Assembly (NCBI GenBank): GCA_030704615.1
Contig: CM060732.1
Coordinates: forward strand, 65,019,053-65,083,052
Origin: Takakia lepidozioides
Taxonomy: Eukaryota > Streptophyta > Takakiopsida > Takakiales > Takakiaceae
Length of the DNA: 64,000 nucleotides
Reading direction: 5' to 3'
Shown: one piece after another, positions 1-9,734 of the stretch
Layout of the letters: each line of letters starts with the position of its first letter
How positions within the stretch are numbered: position 1 is the first letter of the stretch
Notes under the pieces: model-generated
Databases searched by the model: none
Told to the model about the DNA's origin: nothing
What the model saw: only the letters and a program-made list of their open reading frames with translations
Program-made: the position numbers and the translations under genes

Positions 1-1018
1 CACAGGCAATAGCCACTTTGAAGGGGCATGCAATGGCCATGTGGGCCCAATGCACGTTGCCACTTCTATTCGGACAGGCGCTTAAGCTTTGGCTCGCCTA
101 TAGCTGATTTGATTTTTCGGGCGTTTCCCCTCCTACGTACATATTCTCTTCGAACGTCATATAAATTCGGTGTAGAGGCGTGTATCGCGTCACAATGGAA
201 TACAGCCAAGTGCGTTGGAGATGTAATTTCGAGCAGAAAATTTACAGAGAGCATGACATAATAATAATACAAGTCGGCATAAAACCTCATCGGTTCATCG
301 TTACATCAACAGTCTTTACAGCGCATGTAATAAGCAAGGGGACTACAGACCTCACCCGTGGATCAGTAGTAACTATTACGCCACTTATTTACAGTACATC
401 ACTCAAGTCATGTAGTGCGGATCAGCACAACACCAAGCAACCCTTCCGTCCCAAGTAAACCACCGTCTCCCAAAATCCTTCCATCTCCTTGTCTGCAGTC
501 TGCACGTAGACCTGGGCCCACTCCTCCCGCACCTTGAAATCACCCACCCTACTTGAACCCTAGATCCTCCTGCACCCTCTGGTCCTTGCCTGAGCTCCCA
601 CTTTGGGCTATACCTTGCGAAAATCACCTCCATTCTAGAACCTTCCCTAGCATTCCTTGGCATGGATTCCATGTGGCCCCGCATGCTATAGCCACTTTCA
701 AGGGGCATGCAATAGCCACGTGGGCCCAATGCAAATAGCCATGCTAGTTGAGCTGAGTCAGCTTGCTAGATGTTGCATGCAATAGCCATGTGCGCCCCAC
801 ATGCAATAGGCACTTTGAAGGGGCATGCAATAGCCATGCTAGTTGAGCTGAGTCAGCTTGCTAGATGTTGCATGCAATAGCCATGTGCGCCCCACATGCA
901 ATAGGCACTTTGAAGGGGCATGCAATAGCCATGTGGGCCCAATGCACTCTGCCACTTCTATTCGGACAGCCGCTTAAGCGTCGGGTCGCCTATAGCTGAT
1001 TTGATTTTTCGGGCGTTT
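1..1018. repeat. Left-flank repeat cluster with a 95-bp tandem duplication and ~100-bp direct repeats
   Basis: A word family built on GGGCATGCAATAGCCATG and GTGGGCCCAATGCA recurs at about 1-53, 680-735 and 770-940. A 95-bp unit is present twice head to tail (735-829 and 830-924), nearly identical. A ~100-bp segment ending in TTGATTTTTCGGGCGTTT occurs at 24-127 and again at 917-1018 with scattered differences, bracketing ~800 bp. The bracketed 128-670 has no recognisable gene. The direct repeats could be relics of an LTR-like or other duplicated element. No TSD or coding domain was seen. Confidence 0.7.
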
Positions 1019-1527
1019 GGGATAGATATTAATACAAAACATTCTAAGTTTTACGAATACAACATGTCAAACATTTATAAGTATTTAAGTACATAAATAT
1101 TTTAATTATATATCTATACATCATCTATAAATTGTACAGCCTATGCATTTGTTTACTCATAATATTCTTGAATTCATAGGATACACATAAATGATCTATA
1201 TAATAATAGGAAGAATGAATATTTAATTATAAAATATTTTCTGTATTTTAAAATGATATTTATTAATCATTTTTTAAATTTGATCTCTCACATCCATGTG
1301 GTTTTTAGTTAAAAATAACTTATTTAACGACAATAAAAATATTCTACTTATGAGACGCCATACACATAAATGATCAATATAATAATAGAAGGTACATGTA
1401 AGAATGAACACTGAATTGTGATATTTTATCTGCATTTAATAAGTCTGTTATAGAATAGATTATCTTTGTGATTTGTTTAATTAAAAATATTTTTATTACA
1501 CTAGTAATATTCACTAGTGGACGGCAC
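1019..1527. other. AT-rich spacer with a diverged ~85-bp duplication
   Basis: Strongly AT-rich, without a supported gene. A segment containing CACATAAATGATCTATAT followed by AATAATAGG and an AT-rich tail at ~1185-1250 is repeated in diverged form at ~1365-1435. It abuts the left end of the large MULE, so the element appears inserted into, or next to, AT-rich DNA. Confidence 0.6.
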
Positions 1528-1531
1528 CTGG

Positions 1532-1943
1532 CCTCTCATTTTACAATAATTGGGACGTTATGGCGCACGCGCGATCTGACCGGTGGGCCCCGTGCACGGA
1601 CGCCCGGCTCCCCCCACGGGAAACCCCCCGCCGTTGCGCGCGGTCGCCCACCTGCTGTCGCGGCCCCACCAGTCACGCCCCTAGTCCGGCGCGGCCCCAC
1701 CAGTCGCGCCCCTAGTCCGGCGCGGCCAATCCGCCCGCCAGTCCACTGCCCGTGAGTCCAGTTCCCCTCAGTCCGCCAAACCGCCAGTCTGCTGTGCACG
1801 CCAGTCCGCTGTGTCAGTCCCCGCAAGTCCACCCAACAGTCCGCTGTGCCCGTCTGCTGCCCCCCAGTCTGCCAATCTGCTAGTCCGCGCCGGCCGAAGG
1901 ATCTGGATCGTCCATTCTGAGAAACCCATCCGCGCCATCCATG
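1532..1943 (+). repeat. Left terminal inverted repeat of the MULE
   Basis: Pairs with 14737-14365. The outer ~30 bp are nearly perfect. Positions ~1560-1760 are extremely GC- and CpG-rich, followed by runs of AGTCCGCTG and AGTCTGC words. This arm is longer than its partner because a ~33-bp unit (CGGCCCCACCAGTC then GCGCCCCTAGTCCGG) is tandemly repeated at ~1662-1730. A second, diverged copy of the inner module (GGATCTGGATCGTCC to the GCCATCCAT region) appears at ~2038-2092 outside the paired part. Confidence 0.88.
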
Positions 1944-2710
1944 CCAGTCCGCTGTGCCAGTCCCGGCCAGTCCACCCAACAGTCTGTCCGCCAGTCCGCC
2001 GCCCATGAGTCCGCTTTCCTCCAGTCCACTGATGATGCCGCATCTGGACCGTCCGTTCGCAAATGCCATCTGAGCCCTCCATTTTTAGGGCATGAATTCT
2101 AAGCTGCCTGCCACTTGTCAGCAGCCGCGAACGTGCGCACTGATGCTCCTTGCACGTTGTCCATCGTGTCTAGTGTACTGCGGCGCGTTTCTTGCAGGTT
2201 CTAAAGCGTGTCCTCTATACTGTACAGGGCGTGGACGTGGAAGCAGAAGGTGATGATATACTAAAAACGGGATGCTGGATTATACGGCCTCTTCGACAAA
2301 GTCTGCAGACACCCAAACCAGGACCCTTCAACACGAAGGACCTCCAATGGAAGATAGACACGCAATATGGTTATATGGGTGCAAGACAAAATGTTCTGAA
2401 GGCCTGCATACTGTGGGATAGAGTTGATGACTTTCTCCTTGGAGAGGAGAGTTTGGTGGACTACCCCACTCAGTTTTGGGTGAATGTCCATACTAAAGTG
2501 CAACCCGGCATGCTAAAAGAGCCGAGAGCCAGCAGTTCTCTGAACAGTATCATATGTGCTCCATCCTCATCGTCCTTTTGTAGTCTGATTGCATGTCTGT
2601 TGCCATTTTTCGTACCCACGTTCTGTGATTTCATGCTTGTCAGATGCTGCCAGTGTGCGTACATCCACTACTTCTGCAAGTGGATAAATTGTGAAAGGGA
2701 TGAAGAGTAC

Positions 2711-3446
2711 CTTGTGGTGATTTGTCCCGAAGGTTGCATCGCATGCAACAATACGGGCGTGGCCTAATTGAAGCATTCACTTCTTCTGCCACTCAGTCTG
2801 TATGCCAATTGTGAATGTTAAGTCGCAATCGTAATGCTTGAATGTTGGCGCCAATTTTTCCTCTTGATAGAAGAAAACCGATTTCGGGTTCTGGTCTTTC
2901 CACATGCAGACACTCTCCGCATCGTTGGCATGTTTTTTGAACGTTTGTCACGCCCGTTTCTCGGCCAGGTTGCGCACATCCTGCTCCAGCAAAAAATCGT
3001 CTCGTGTCCATGTATCCCCCAACCCGGTGTTGTTCATGACGTGCTCTTTATGTTCCATCATGATTTGGGCGACTGACAGGCCTCGGCACAGACACTCCAT
3101 GACCCATGCTTTCAATTCCTCGCTAATGTGTGGTGCATAGGCGTGGCAAGTGTTCCTGAACTCAACGGACTTCCCATGACAGACGTTCATTTTTGCGTCT
3201 GTATGCTCCATATTGTTGTAGTACGTGAGGACACAAATGTCGGGGGCGAGATAACATTGTTGGACCTTGAAACAGCACTGGCAACCTTGCTTGTAAGACT
3301 CTCCATATTCCGACTTCTTTCTCCTTGGGCCTTTATGAGGGTGAGATGTTCCAGCACCCACAAGAGGTCCTCCACGTTTCAGTTTGGGATCCTCCACTAT
3401 CGCATTGTTGGTGCGTTTGTCATCTGAACCGTAGCAGCATTGATAC
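2711..3446 (-). pseudogene. Inverted internal exon of the MULE transposase (zinc-binding region and first DDE aspartate)
   Basis: Read on the minus strand this is the exon that belongs between the 2198-~2545 exon and the 3491-3690 exon. It begins after TATGTCCAG at 3446 and ends with codon AAG at 2711 before a GTACTC donor. It encodes a Cys/His-rich region (GCQCCFKVQQCY, NVCHG), the typical MULE segments SVFFYQEEK and FTIGIQTEWQ, and the first catalytic aspartate in ACDATFGTNHHK. Length is 736 nt, phase 2 in and 0 out, which joins exactly to FPLYTL of the plus-strand exon at 3491. Two in-frame TGA codons are present, after NLAEKRA and after TEWQKK. The orientation is opposite to the rest of the gene, indicating an internal inversion or a misassembly. 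Confidence 0.8.
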
Positions 3447-3699
3447 CTGGACATAAAAATCACAATGGATATCCATCAACTTCTGAACAGTTCCCATTGT
3501 ACACGTTGATGGTCTTCGACGAGTGGCTTAACAGTATACCAGTTGCGTACATCATATGCGCGCGTGAGCGGACAATAGATCTGGTGCCGTGGATGGCAGC
3601 CTTGTGGGACTCTCTCCTCGCAGAAATGTCGGACTGGCAACCCAATGCCTTCATTGTGGACGATGCCGACGCCGAAATAAACACCATTACATAAGTTTC

Positions 3700-4345
3700 A
3701 CGTACCCTCCTGTACACTTGCGTGCAAGTCTGTCGTCTGTGTCCATTGTCTGTCACTTCGGCAAGTCCCGTGCCATACAACGCAGTCCTGGCTGCAAGTC
3801 CGAGCCATTCATTTATGCAAGTCTGCTGGCAAACCAGTCCGCTAATAATGTCCTCTAGCGAAGTCCGCTGGAAGACTTGTGCAAGTATGCTGCAAGGTCA
3901 GTCTGCTCAGGTGTGCTGCCAGCAACGTCTGGGTAAGTCTGTTGCCAGTCTCCTAAGGGCAAGTCCGCTGGCAGGTCAGTCCGCCGGAGGGGACTATTCA
4001 CAAGCAGTCCGCTGCAAGACTCACGTGCGCCAGTCTGCTGCGACCTCAGTCTGGTCCAGCAAGTCCGCTGGCAGGCAGGTCCGCCGGAGGGGACTGTTCG
4101 CAAGCAGTCCGCTGCAAGACACACGTGCGCGAGTCTGCTGCGACCTCAGTCTGGTCGAGCAAGTCCGCTCGCAGGCGAGTCCGGTGTCGTGAGGGCAACA
4201 CTCATGGCAGGTCAAAGTGGGCGAGTCTGCTGCCTGAATCCGTTTGGATCAAACGGGCAGACCAGTCAACTAGACAGTCTACTGGGTTAGTGCCCAAGTC
4301 CACCGGCGAAGTCCTCTTTGAAGTCTCTCATGTGGGCATGTGTAC
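3700..4345. repeat. Intron filled with CAGTCTGCTG/CAAGTCCGCTGG repeats
   Basis: The transposase intron between the 3690 donor and the 4353 acceptor is almost entirely variants of AGTCYGCTG separated by 8-25 bases. A larger unit of ~105 bp (CAAGTCCGCTGGCAGG ... CAAGACTCACGTGCG) is duplicated at ~3960-4065 and ~4056-4165. No gene is supported; the open frames across it are consequences of the repeat. Confidence 0.85.
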
Positions 4346-5689
4346 TTTGCAGGGCTGTTTTTCGAGGAGTGCTCATTTTCCTGTGCCTTTGGCATGTCCG
4401 GCGGGCTTGGGTGAAGCAATCATGTGCGAAAACCAAAGATCATATCACTGCCGCAAACTTGCTGAAAGATATGGGAGACCTCATGTACTGTAGAGGTGGA
4501 CCAATCAATCCCAAAGAAGGTCTTGCATGGGTAGCAACAACGCTCCGACGCATGAGAAAGAAATATCCAAATGGGCACGAATTTCTGGACTACATCGATA
4601 AGGAATGGCGTCCTAAAATAGCAATGTGGTGTACAACAGCTCGCCATGTTCCGCATGCCAATCAAGACACCAATGCTAGCATTGAGGCATACCATGGAAA
4701 CTTGAAGGCAAGACTGAGGATGGGGAAAGGCAAAATGACTGGGCGTAGAGTGGATTGGCTCATATGGGAACTCACAGGCCGTGTGCTGACACACTACTGG
4801 TATGCAATTCACCTGAAGACGCACGGATTCATAAGGAATGACAAACATGAGAAGTACATGTCCAGTTCTGTGCTTGCGGCACGCGATATCCCAGCTTGCA
4901 ATGTCACTCTTCCGTTCCATCCTGGGCAACCAGCCTATGTTCTAAGTACCAATCACCCAAACACAATTTACATTGTTTACAACCCTGGATGCGAATGGGC
5001 TTATTGCACTTGCCCATGGGCAATGAAGGGCAATTTGTGCAAGCATCAAGTCCGAGTCTTGAAGTTGCTTCATCCACACTTGCAGGATGAACTCATAGTG
5101 CGCGCTTGTGGCACGACGCTGGAAACCATTCATGGAGGATTGCATAATGTGTTTAGGGTTCATGCAAGTGTTGGCAAAGAGAGGGTTTGGGAAATGCAAC
5201 AGAGGGCCCTTCCACAGATGACTTCCCCTATGATGCGGAGCCTGTCCTCGTACCATCCTCCATGGATGAAGAATTTGCAGACATACTTCGCATTGTTGGG
5301 GACGACAAATACCTGCAGAAACATGTGTTGTTTTCTCTTCGTATCTGTAGGGGGCAGCTTGTTGATATTCTCGCCAAGAGTGCTGCAAGAATGTTACACC
5401 CTGCGGCAGCAAAGAGCTTCCGTCCTGTAAATGACAACAACAATATGTCGCTGAAAATGAAACAGGATTTCGTTGAGGCATGGAAAACGCGACCCAGGGT
5501 CTTATGCAAAACATGGAAGAGGGTTGGTGCCCCAACACCTGCAACACACATATACTCCACAATCCGGAGAGTCGCAGACCGTATACCAGTTGTAAAGTAG
5601 AGTAGGAAATGTAGGAAATGGTACAGTATCATTCTCCCCATGAAATAAAATTTCGGCGGTACGATTGCATGTGCACCAGATTTCCAACC

Positions 5690-6110
5690 TGTCTGCCAAC
5701 CAACCTAGTAAACCAGTCTTCTGGCGTCTGAACTAGTCTGCTCAACCAGTCTTCTACCGTGTGAACCAGTCTGCTGTACCAGGCTGGGACTCAGTCTTCG
5801 AGCAGTCTGTTGTGCCAGCCTTCTCCTGAGCAGACCAGTCTCCCGGTTCTGGACGTGCCTGCACCTGGCTAACCAGTGAGCCTCATGTGGTCTGCCCATC
5901 AGACTGCCATTCTTAGCACGGTGGACTCTCATTACTCTGCTAACCAGACTTGGCAGTCTACTGGCCAATGCCATCCGCCTGTACTCTACCACTCCAGTGA
6001 CTCTCGATAGTCTGCTCACTAGTGGAGACTCATGGTTCCCAATCGCATCTCTTCCCGTACTCTGGCAGTCTGCTGACTCTCGGTTGTTTGCTGACTAGTG
6101 GACTCCCTTG
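5690..6110. repeat. Intergenic block of ACCAGTCTGCTG-type repeats
   Basis: Downstream of the transposase and upstream of the 3' end of the convergent Ulp1 gene. Words such as ACCAGTCTTCTGG, CAGTCTGCTGTACC and AGTCTGCTGACTCTCG recur every 15-40 bases. Positions 6110-6340 contain no supported gene and the motif thins out there. Confidence 0.75.
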
Positions 6111-6347
6111 GTATGTTCAACAAAATGAATTGTGTGTGCAGGGGTAAGTCCGCTTAGGAACATGCAGTGAATTGGTCACAAGTCTACAGCGACTACTCCA
6201 CACTGCACTCATATTCGACCAATAGGATGTGTATGCAAAGTCATATGCTTTCTCAGCAGCGGTCAAATCAGTCAAAATGTACTTAAGACACTGCATCCGT
6301 TGGCCAAGTGCAAACTTGAACGTAAACCAGTGTTTCGTGAAAGGTAC

Positions 6348-7470
6348 TCATCTCTCTGCCCTTTTAGAAGAGGTTCGAGTATGCCCAGTTTGTAGCCATT
6401 CATAATATCCTTGGATGAAGGACATGACGTAAAACCCGCATTCCCAGCTGAATGGCTGTTGGGGCACTTCAGGCTGGTTGAACTGAAATGCCCTAACATC
6501 CTCCCAACCCGGTGAATCAATTATGTAGCCTAAACACTCCTCATGCAGCTTCCGTATCCATGACAAAACATATGGGCAACCATGCAAAGACTCAATAGAG
6601 TTCATGTGAGTGTAGCAGCCTTTCCGCACGTCGATGACAACAACACTCCAGTGCGCCCTGCAAGACGAATCTCTTGAGTCTCACGGCAGCAGTCCTCTCA
6701 GCAGACCACTCCAATCGCCTCTCCAGCAGACTCTACAGACTTGCAAGTAGGCTGGGTCCTAGTCCCACTACTCTCAGCCGACTCGGCAGAGTCACAACTC
6801 AGCAGACTCACAAGACTCATCACTCAGCAGACTCGGCATAATGAGCAGACTCAACATAATGGGCAGACTCAGCAGACTCGGCAGATTGAGCAGACTCAGG
6901 GCTGAGAGGGCAGACCAAACAGACTGTCCTCATTCAAAAGATTGGGCAGATTTGCCAGACTGAGCAGACTGAACGGACTCAACCAGCAAGAGGCAGGTGT
7001 GAACGTAGTGACGTCATTCAAAAGACTGGCCCGACAGAACAGACTGGGTATGCGAGATCTTACTCCTCCACAATCGGAACGATTATATGATGGCAGTCTT
7101 TTATGTCTTTGCCTAGCCGAGGGACGCTCCAACATGAATGCAGATACTCCACTAGCCTTTCCCGTGGCCCGTCCCAATGTGTCATCATACGAGACCACGT
7201 TGAGGCTAGCAGAAGAGCAACAGTACTTGAGTACCTCTCCTCAACCGTCTTCTCATAGAAACGACACCACAGCTCCAGCATTCTATCTGTGCACTCCGAC
7301 TCCACCGTCTCAAGTGGCTTCAGGTCTGGAGGCCCGATGGAGCACTCATACCGGGGGTCACCTTCATAAAAGTGAACCATGCAATTGCTGGCCGCAACAT
7401 TCCGTCGCAGGGCCGCGGAAAAACAAGAACCCAACCTGCACACAGACCACGGCCTTGTGTGAAAACCCAT
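6348..7470 (-). pseudogene. Ulp1/C48 SUMO-protease-like C-terminal exons of the MULE
   Basis: Two exons: 7470-7064 (upstream limit uncertain) and 6657-6348. They join with matching phase (2+1) across an intron filled with the CAGACT word. The product has the Ulp1 fold order: HIIVPIVEE leads into the catalytic His-Trp (AHWSVVVIDV), then YTHMNSIES where most Ulp1 proteins have YDS, then the Gln/Cys site in VPQQPFSWECGFYVM, ending SFIQGYYEW plus a short tail. Ulp1 enzymes cleave SUMO or related isopeptide bonds; in plant MULEs their role is unknown. The third triad residue, usually Asp, appears as Asn, so activity is doubtful. I see no stop inside these two exons, but exons upstream have several, so the whole gene is classed as degenerate. 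Confidence 0.8.
6660..7010. repeat. Intron block of AGCAGACTC repeats in the Ulp1 gene
   Basis: About 18 variants of CAGCAGACTC, GGCAGACTCAG or GAGCAGACTG lie between the two Ulp1 exons. It is the same word family as the transposase introns, here read in the opposite orientation on the plus strand. Confidence 0.75.
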
Positions 7471-7479
7471 GTATGCAAC

Positions 7480-7622
7480 GGTCTGAGCGGACTGACTCCA
7501 TTCAACAGACTGCCCATACCGAGCGGACCGAGCGGACTCGCCAGACTCACCAGACCGAGCGGACTGAGCAGACTCACACTTCTGAGTAGACTGGAGTGAC
7601 CAGACTCAGCAGACTGGGAGGA
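7480..7622. repeat. GAGCGGACT/CAGACTC short repeat block
   Basis: Roughly ten copies of GAGCGGACT, CAGACTCAC or GAGCAGACT variants, probably intronic, between the Ulp1 exon starting near 7470 and the basic exon at 7627-7938. Confidence 0.65.
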
Positions 7623-7626
7623 CCAC

Positions 7627-7938
7627 TCACTGGTGCATTTGTCGCTGAAGAACCACTTCTTTGTTCGTATCCAGTGCCATTTTGCGGTCCTTGTTCATGA
7701 AGACACTGGACTTGCCTTTCTTCGCAGATTTCTTGGCAACATGACCCTCCCGAATTTCCTGAGTCTGCTCCACGACAGTCCGCTTCTTCGCTCTACTTGT
7801 GCCCAGGGATTCGGCGACTACTGTGGTCGGGTTCGATTCAGCAGACTGACGAAGTGATGCGGTCGTGCTTCGCAACACGACTGTGTCTGCAGGCTTGTTC
7901 ACACTTGCAGGACCTGTATTGGCAGCCTCACGGGTCAC
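7627..7938 (-). pseudogene. Lysine-rich exon upstream of the MULE Ulp1 gene
   Basis: An open frame of about 100 codons encodes a polar, lysine-rich segment (GHVAKKSAKKGKSSVFMN, KKRTVVEQTQEIRE). It lies between the QQT-repeat region and the Ulp1 catalytic exons on the same strand, so it is probably an internal exon of one long minus-strand gene. The KKSAKKGK run could be a nuclear localisation signal. No family is recognised and exon borders are not established. Confidence 0.4.
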
Positions 7939-8129
7939 ATGCGTTGAACTAATCCGTGCATCTGTTGGCGTTGTAAATAAGCCACATTTTCAAGTTGTGG
8001 AGCCAACGTGAGCAACATTGGCGGGTTGTGGAATTGCCTGAGAGGGAAACGGTGTCCTCAAGTCTTGTAGGTACAACAGATCCTGTCAATACACAAAAAT
8101 TGAACATAAATCTGAAATCACAGAGGTGG

Positions 8130-9632
8130 AAGATGGCAGGGCACAACCTGTACGGCGTCATTGGAAGGAAGCGACTGGGCAAATTGCTCCCCTGCTTGAA
8201 TGCCCAAGTCCGGACCTACTGTAGCCAGGGGCAATATGACAGACTCTGTGTGCGCGGCATGTTGGCCCTCAGTCTGTCCAATGTTATCGTCAGTCTGCTG
8301 CTCAGAGCGGTTAGCCTGGTGCTCAGTCTCCTTGCCGCTATGGTCAGTTTGCTGTCGAGTCTGGTAGACACTCTCGTGTGCGGGGGGAACATCATGTTGG
8401 CCCTTAGTCTGTTCATGTTCGACATCAGTCTGCTGCTCAGTGTCCTCAGTTTGGCCAGTCTAGTGCTCAGTCTGCTCGCCGTTGTGGTCAGTCTGCTGTC
8501 GAGTCTGGTGGACACTCTCATGGGCGGGGTGAACGGCATGTTGGCCCTCCTTCAGAGGACCATGTTCAGCGTCAGTCTGCTGCTCACTGTCCTCAGTCTC
8601 GTCAGTCTGGTGCTCAGTCTGCTTTTTGCTCTGGTCAGTCTGTTGTTCAGCCTGGTGGTCACTCTCGTGGTCGGTCTGCTCTTGTAGGGAGGAGATCAAT
8701 CTATCAACTTGCAAGTCAACTGTGTCTTCAGGGTCTGATGCAGAAAAAACTTGACTACCGCCGACATCTAAATTATCCGCGGCAACTACATCGTCTAGTT
8801 CTTCAGTAAGGTCAATGATACGGGGTTGAGTTCCCATATTGCGGTCGGTCACGTAAGAATCATTTAGAGCTTTCGCAAGCGAACGAACTAAAACCGGGCT
8901 GAGGTGAATGGAAATAGATGGCAGGCCATGGGCCACTAGAGAAGAATGGTTTACCGGTGCCCGGCTTATATCCTCAAACGATGCGCCAATATGTGAAGAT
9001 GGCCCGGCGGGAAAAGAAGACTCCGTCAATGCACTGATAGAACTCCGCAGAAATTCAGAGACAGGGTCCCGTTGAGGCCAGTGCAGCCGACTCTGTTCAA
9101 CGAGCCAGGATCCGGACTGGTGGACAGGAAGTGTAGTTGGGTCCTCCGAGTCAGTGTGGTCGTGAATCTGCTGGACAGTCTGCAGGGCACTGTCATTGTG
9201 GTGACTGCTTTCAGTCTGCTGGACGGTCTGCTCAATGGTATGCTGCACAGTCTGCTGGTGCACAACCAGGTCATCCGTCTGCAGCCCGGTCTGCTCATTG
9301 GTATGCTGGATGGTCTGCTTGACAGCGACGTCATCGGTATGCTGCATGGTATGGTGCATAGGCAATCCTTCAGTCTGCTCGCCGGTCTGCTCATGAGTCT
9401 CCTCATCCTCGGTGTGGCCTGTAATGCGCCCACTCTCCTGAACTGTGGCTGGGATAGTGTTGACAGTCTGTCCATGCTCTTTTTGTTGCAGTGGGTCAGT
9501 CTGCTAAGCAATGGTGTCATCAGCAGTCTGCTGAACGGTGTCATGGAGTCCCTATAACGCCAGCACAACATCTCGTGCATCTCTGGCAAGGGAATCGAAA
9601 GCACACTGTACGTGCTTGTCTAAATTGGACAT
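8130..9632 (-). pseudogene. QQT-repeat protein region of the MULE minus-strand gene
   Basis: Long minus-strand reading frame with Gln-Gln-Thr encoded by CAGCAGACT. At ~8540-8261 a unit is repeated at 135 and 144 bp spacing (45 and 48 codons), both in frame, containing EDSEQQTD, HESVHQTRQQTDH and EQTEHQT. Upstream, ~9365-9060 is rich in QHT/QQT. Between them is a more complex, acidic segment with PRIIDLTEELDDVVAADN, which resembles a SUMO-interacting motif (hydrophobic IIDL core with acidic residues after it). The frame is interrupted by TAG at 8460-8462, 9504-9506 and 9552-9554; at the first two the context shows CAG is the expected codon. Function unknown; it may be a spacer in a Ulp1-containing polyprotein. 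Confidence 0.5.
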
Positions 9633-9734
9633 TCCTAAAACAGATGAGTTGGACAAAGTGAGTCTGATAGGATGGTGGAAGAAAATACCATGAATTTCAC
9701 GACGATCCAGAAGAAGTCGGCATTACCTTCTAGG

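Larger units (their letters stand above)
2198..5600 (+). pseudogene. MULE transposase, plus-strand exons (N-terminal exon, DDE core second half, SWIM zinc finger, C-terminal region)
   Basis: This gene would catalyse cut-and-paste transposition in the nucleus. The N-terminal exon starts after CTTGCAG at 2198 and includes DYPTQFWVNVHTK. The DDE-core exon is 3491-3690, with FPLYTLMVFDEW and the second acidic site FIVDDADAE. The next exon opens at 4353 after TTTGCAG and contains FLCLWHVRRAW, then NASIEAYHGNLK (candidate third acidic residue), then a SWIM finger with CTC...CKH spacing at ~5005-5050. Near 5190-5215 the frame shifts and resumes in another frame (DDFPYDAEPV... to ~5600); an AATAAA-like signal is at ~5645. 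Damage: the exon carrying ACDATFGTN is inverted (separate entry), the donor after 3690 reads ATAAGT instead of GTAAGT, and there is the frameshift. Phases 3690 (2 nt) to 4353 (1 nt) match, so the donor loss looks recent. Confidence 0.85.

Noticed and set aside
7995-8687. Plus-strand 230-codon Leu/Ser/Val-rich frame that looks like a membrane protein
   Set aside because: It is the antisense of the QQT repeats: CAGTCTGCTG repeats read as SLL/SLV. The minus frame has domain-like parts and in-frame units; the plus frame is only the motif.
9072-9557. Plus-strand 161-codon hydrophobic frame
   Set aside because: Same cause: antisense of the QQT/QHT tract, with no domain.
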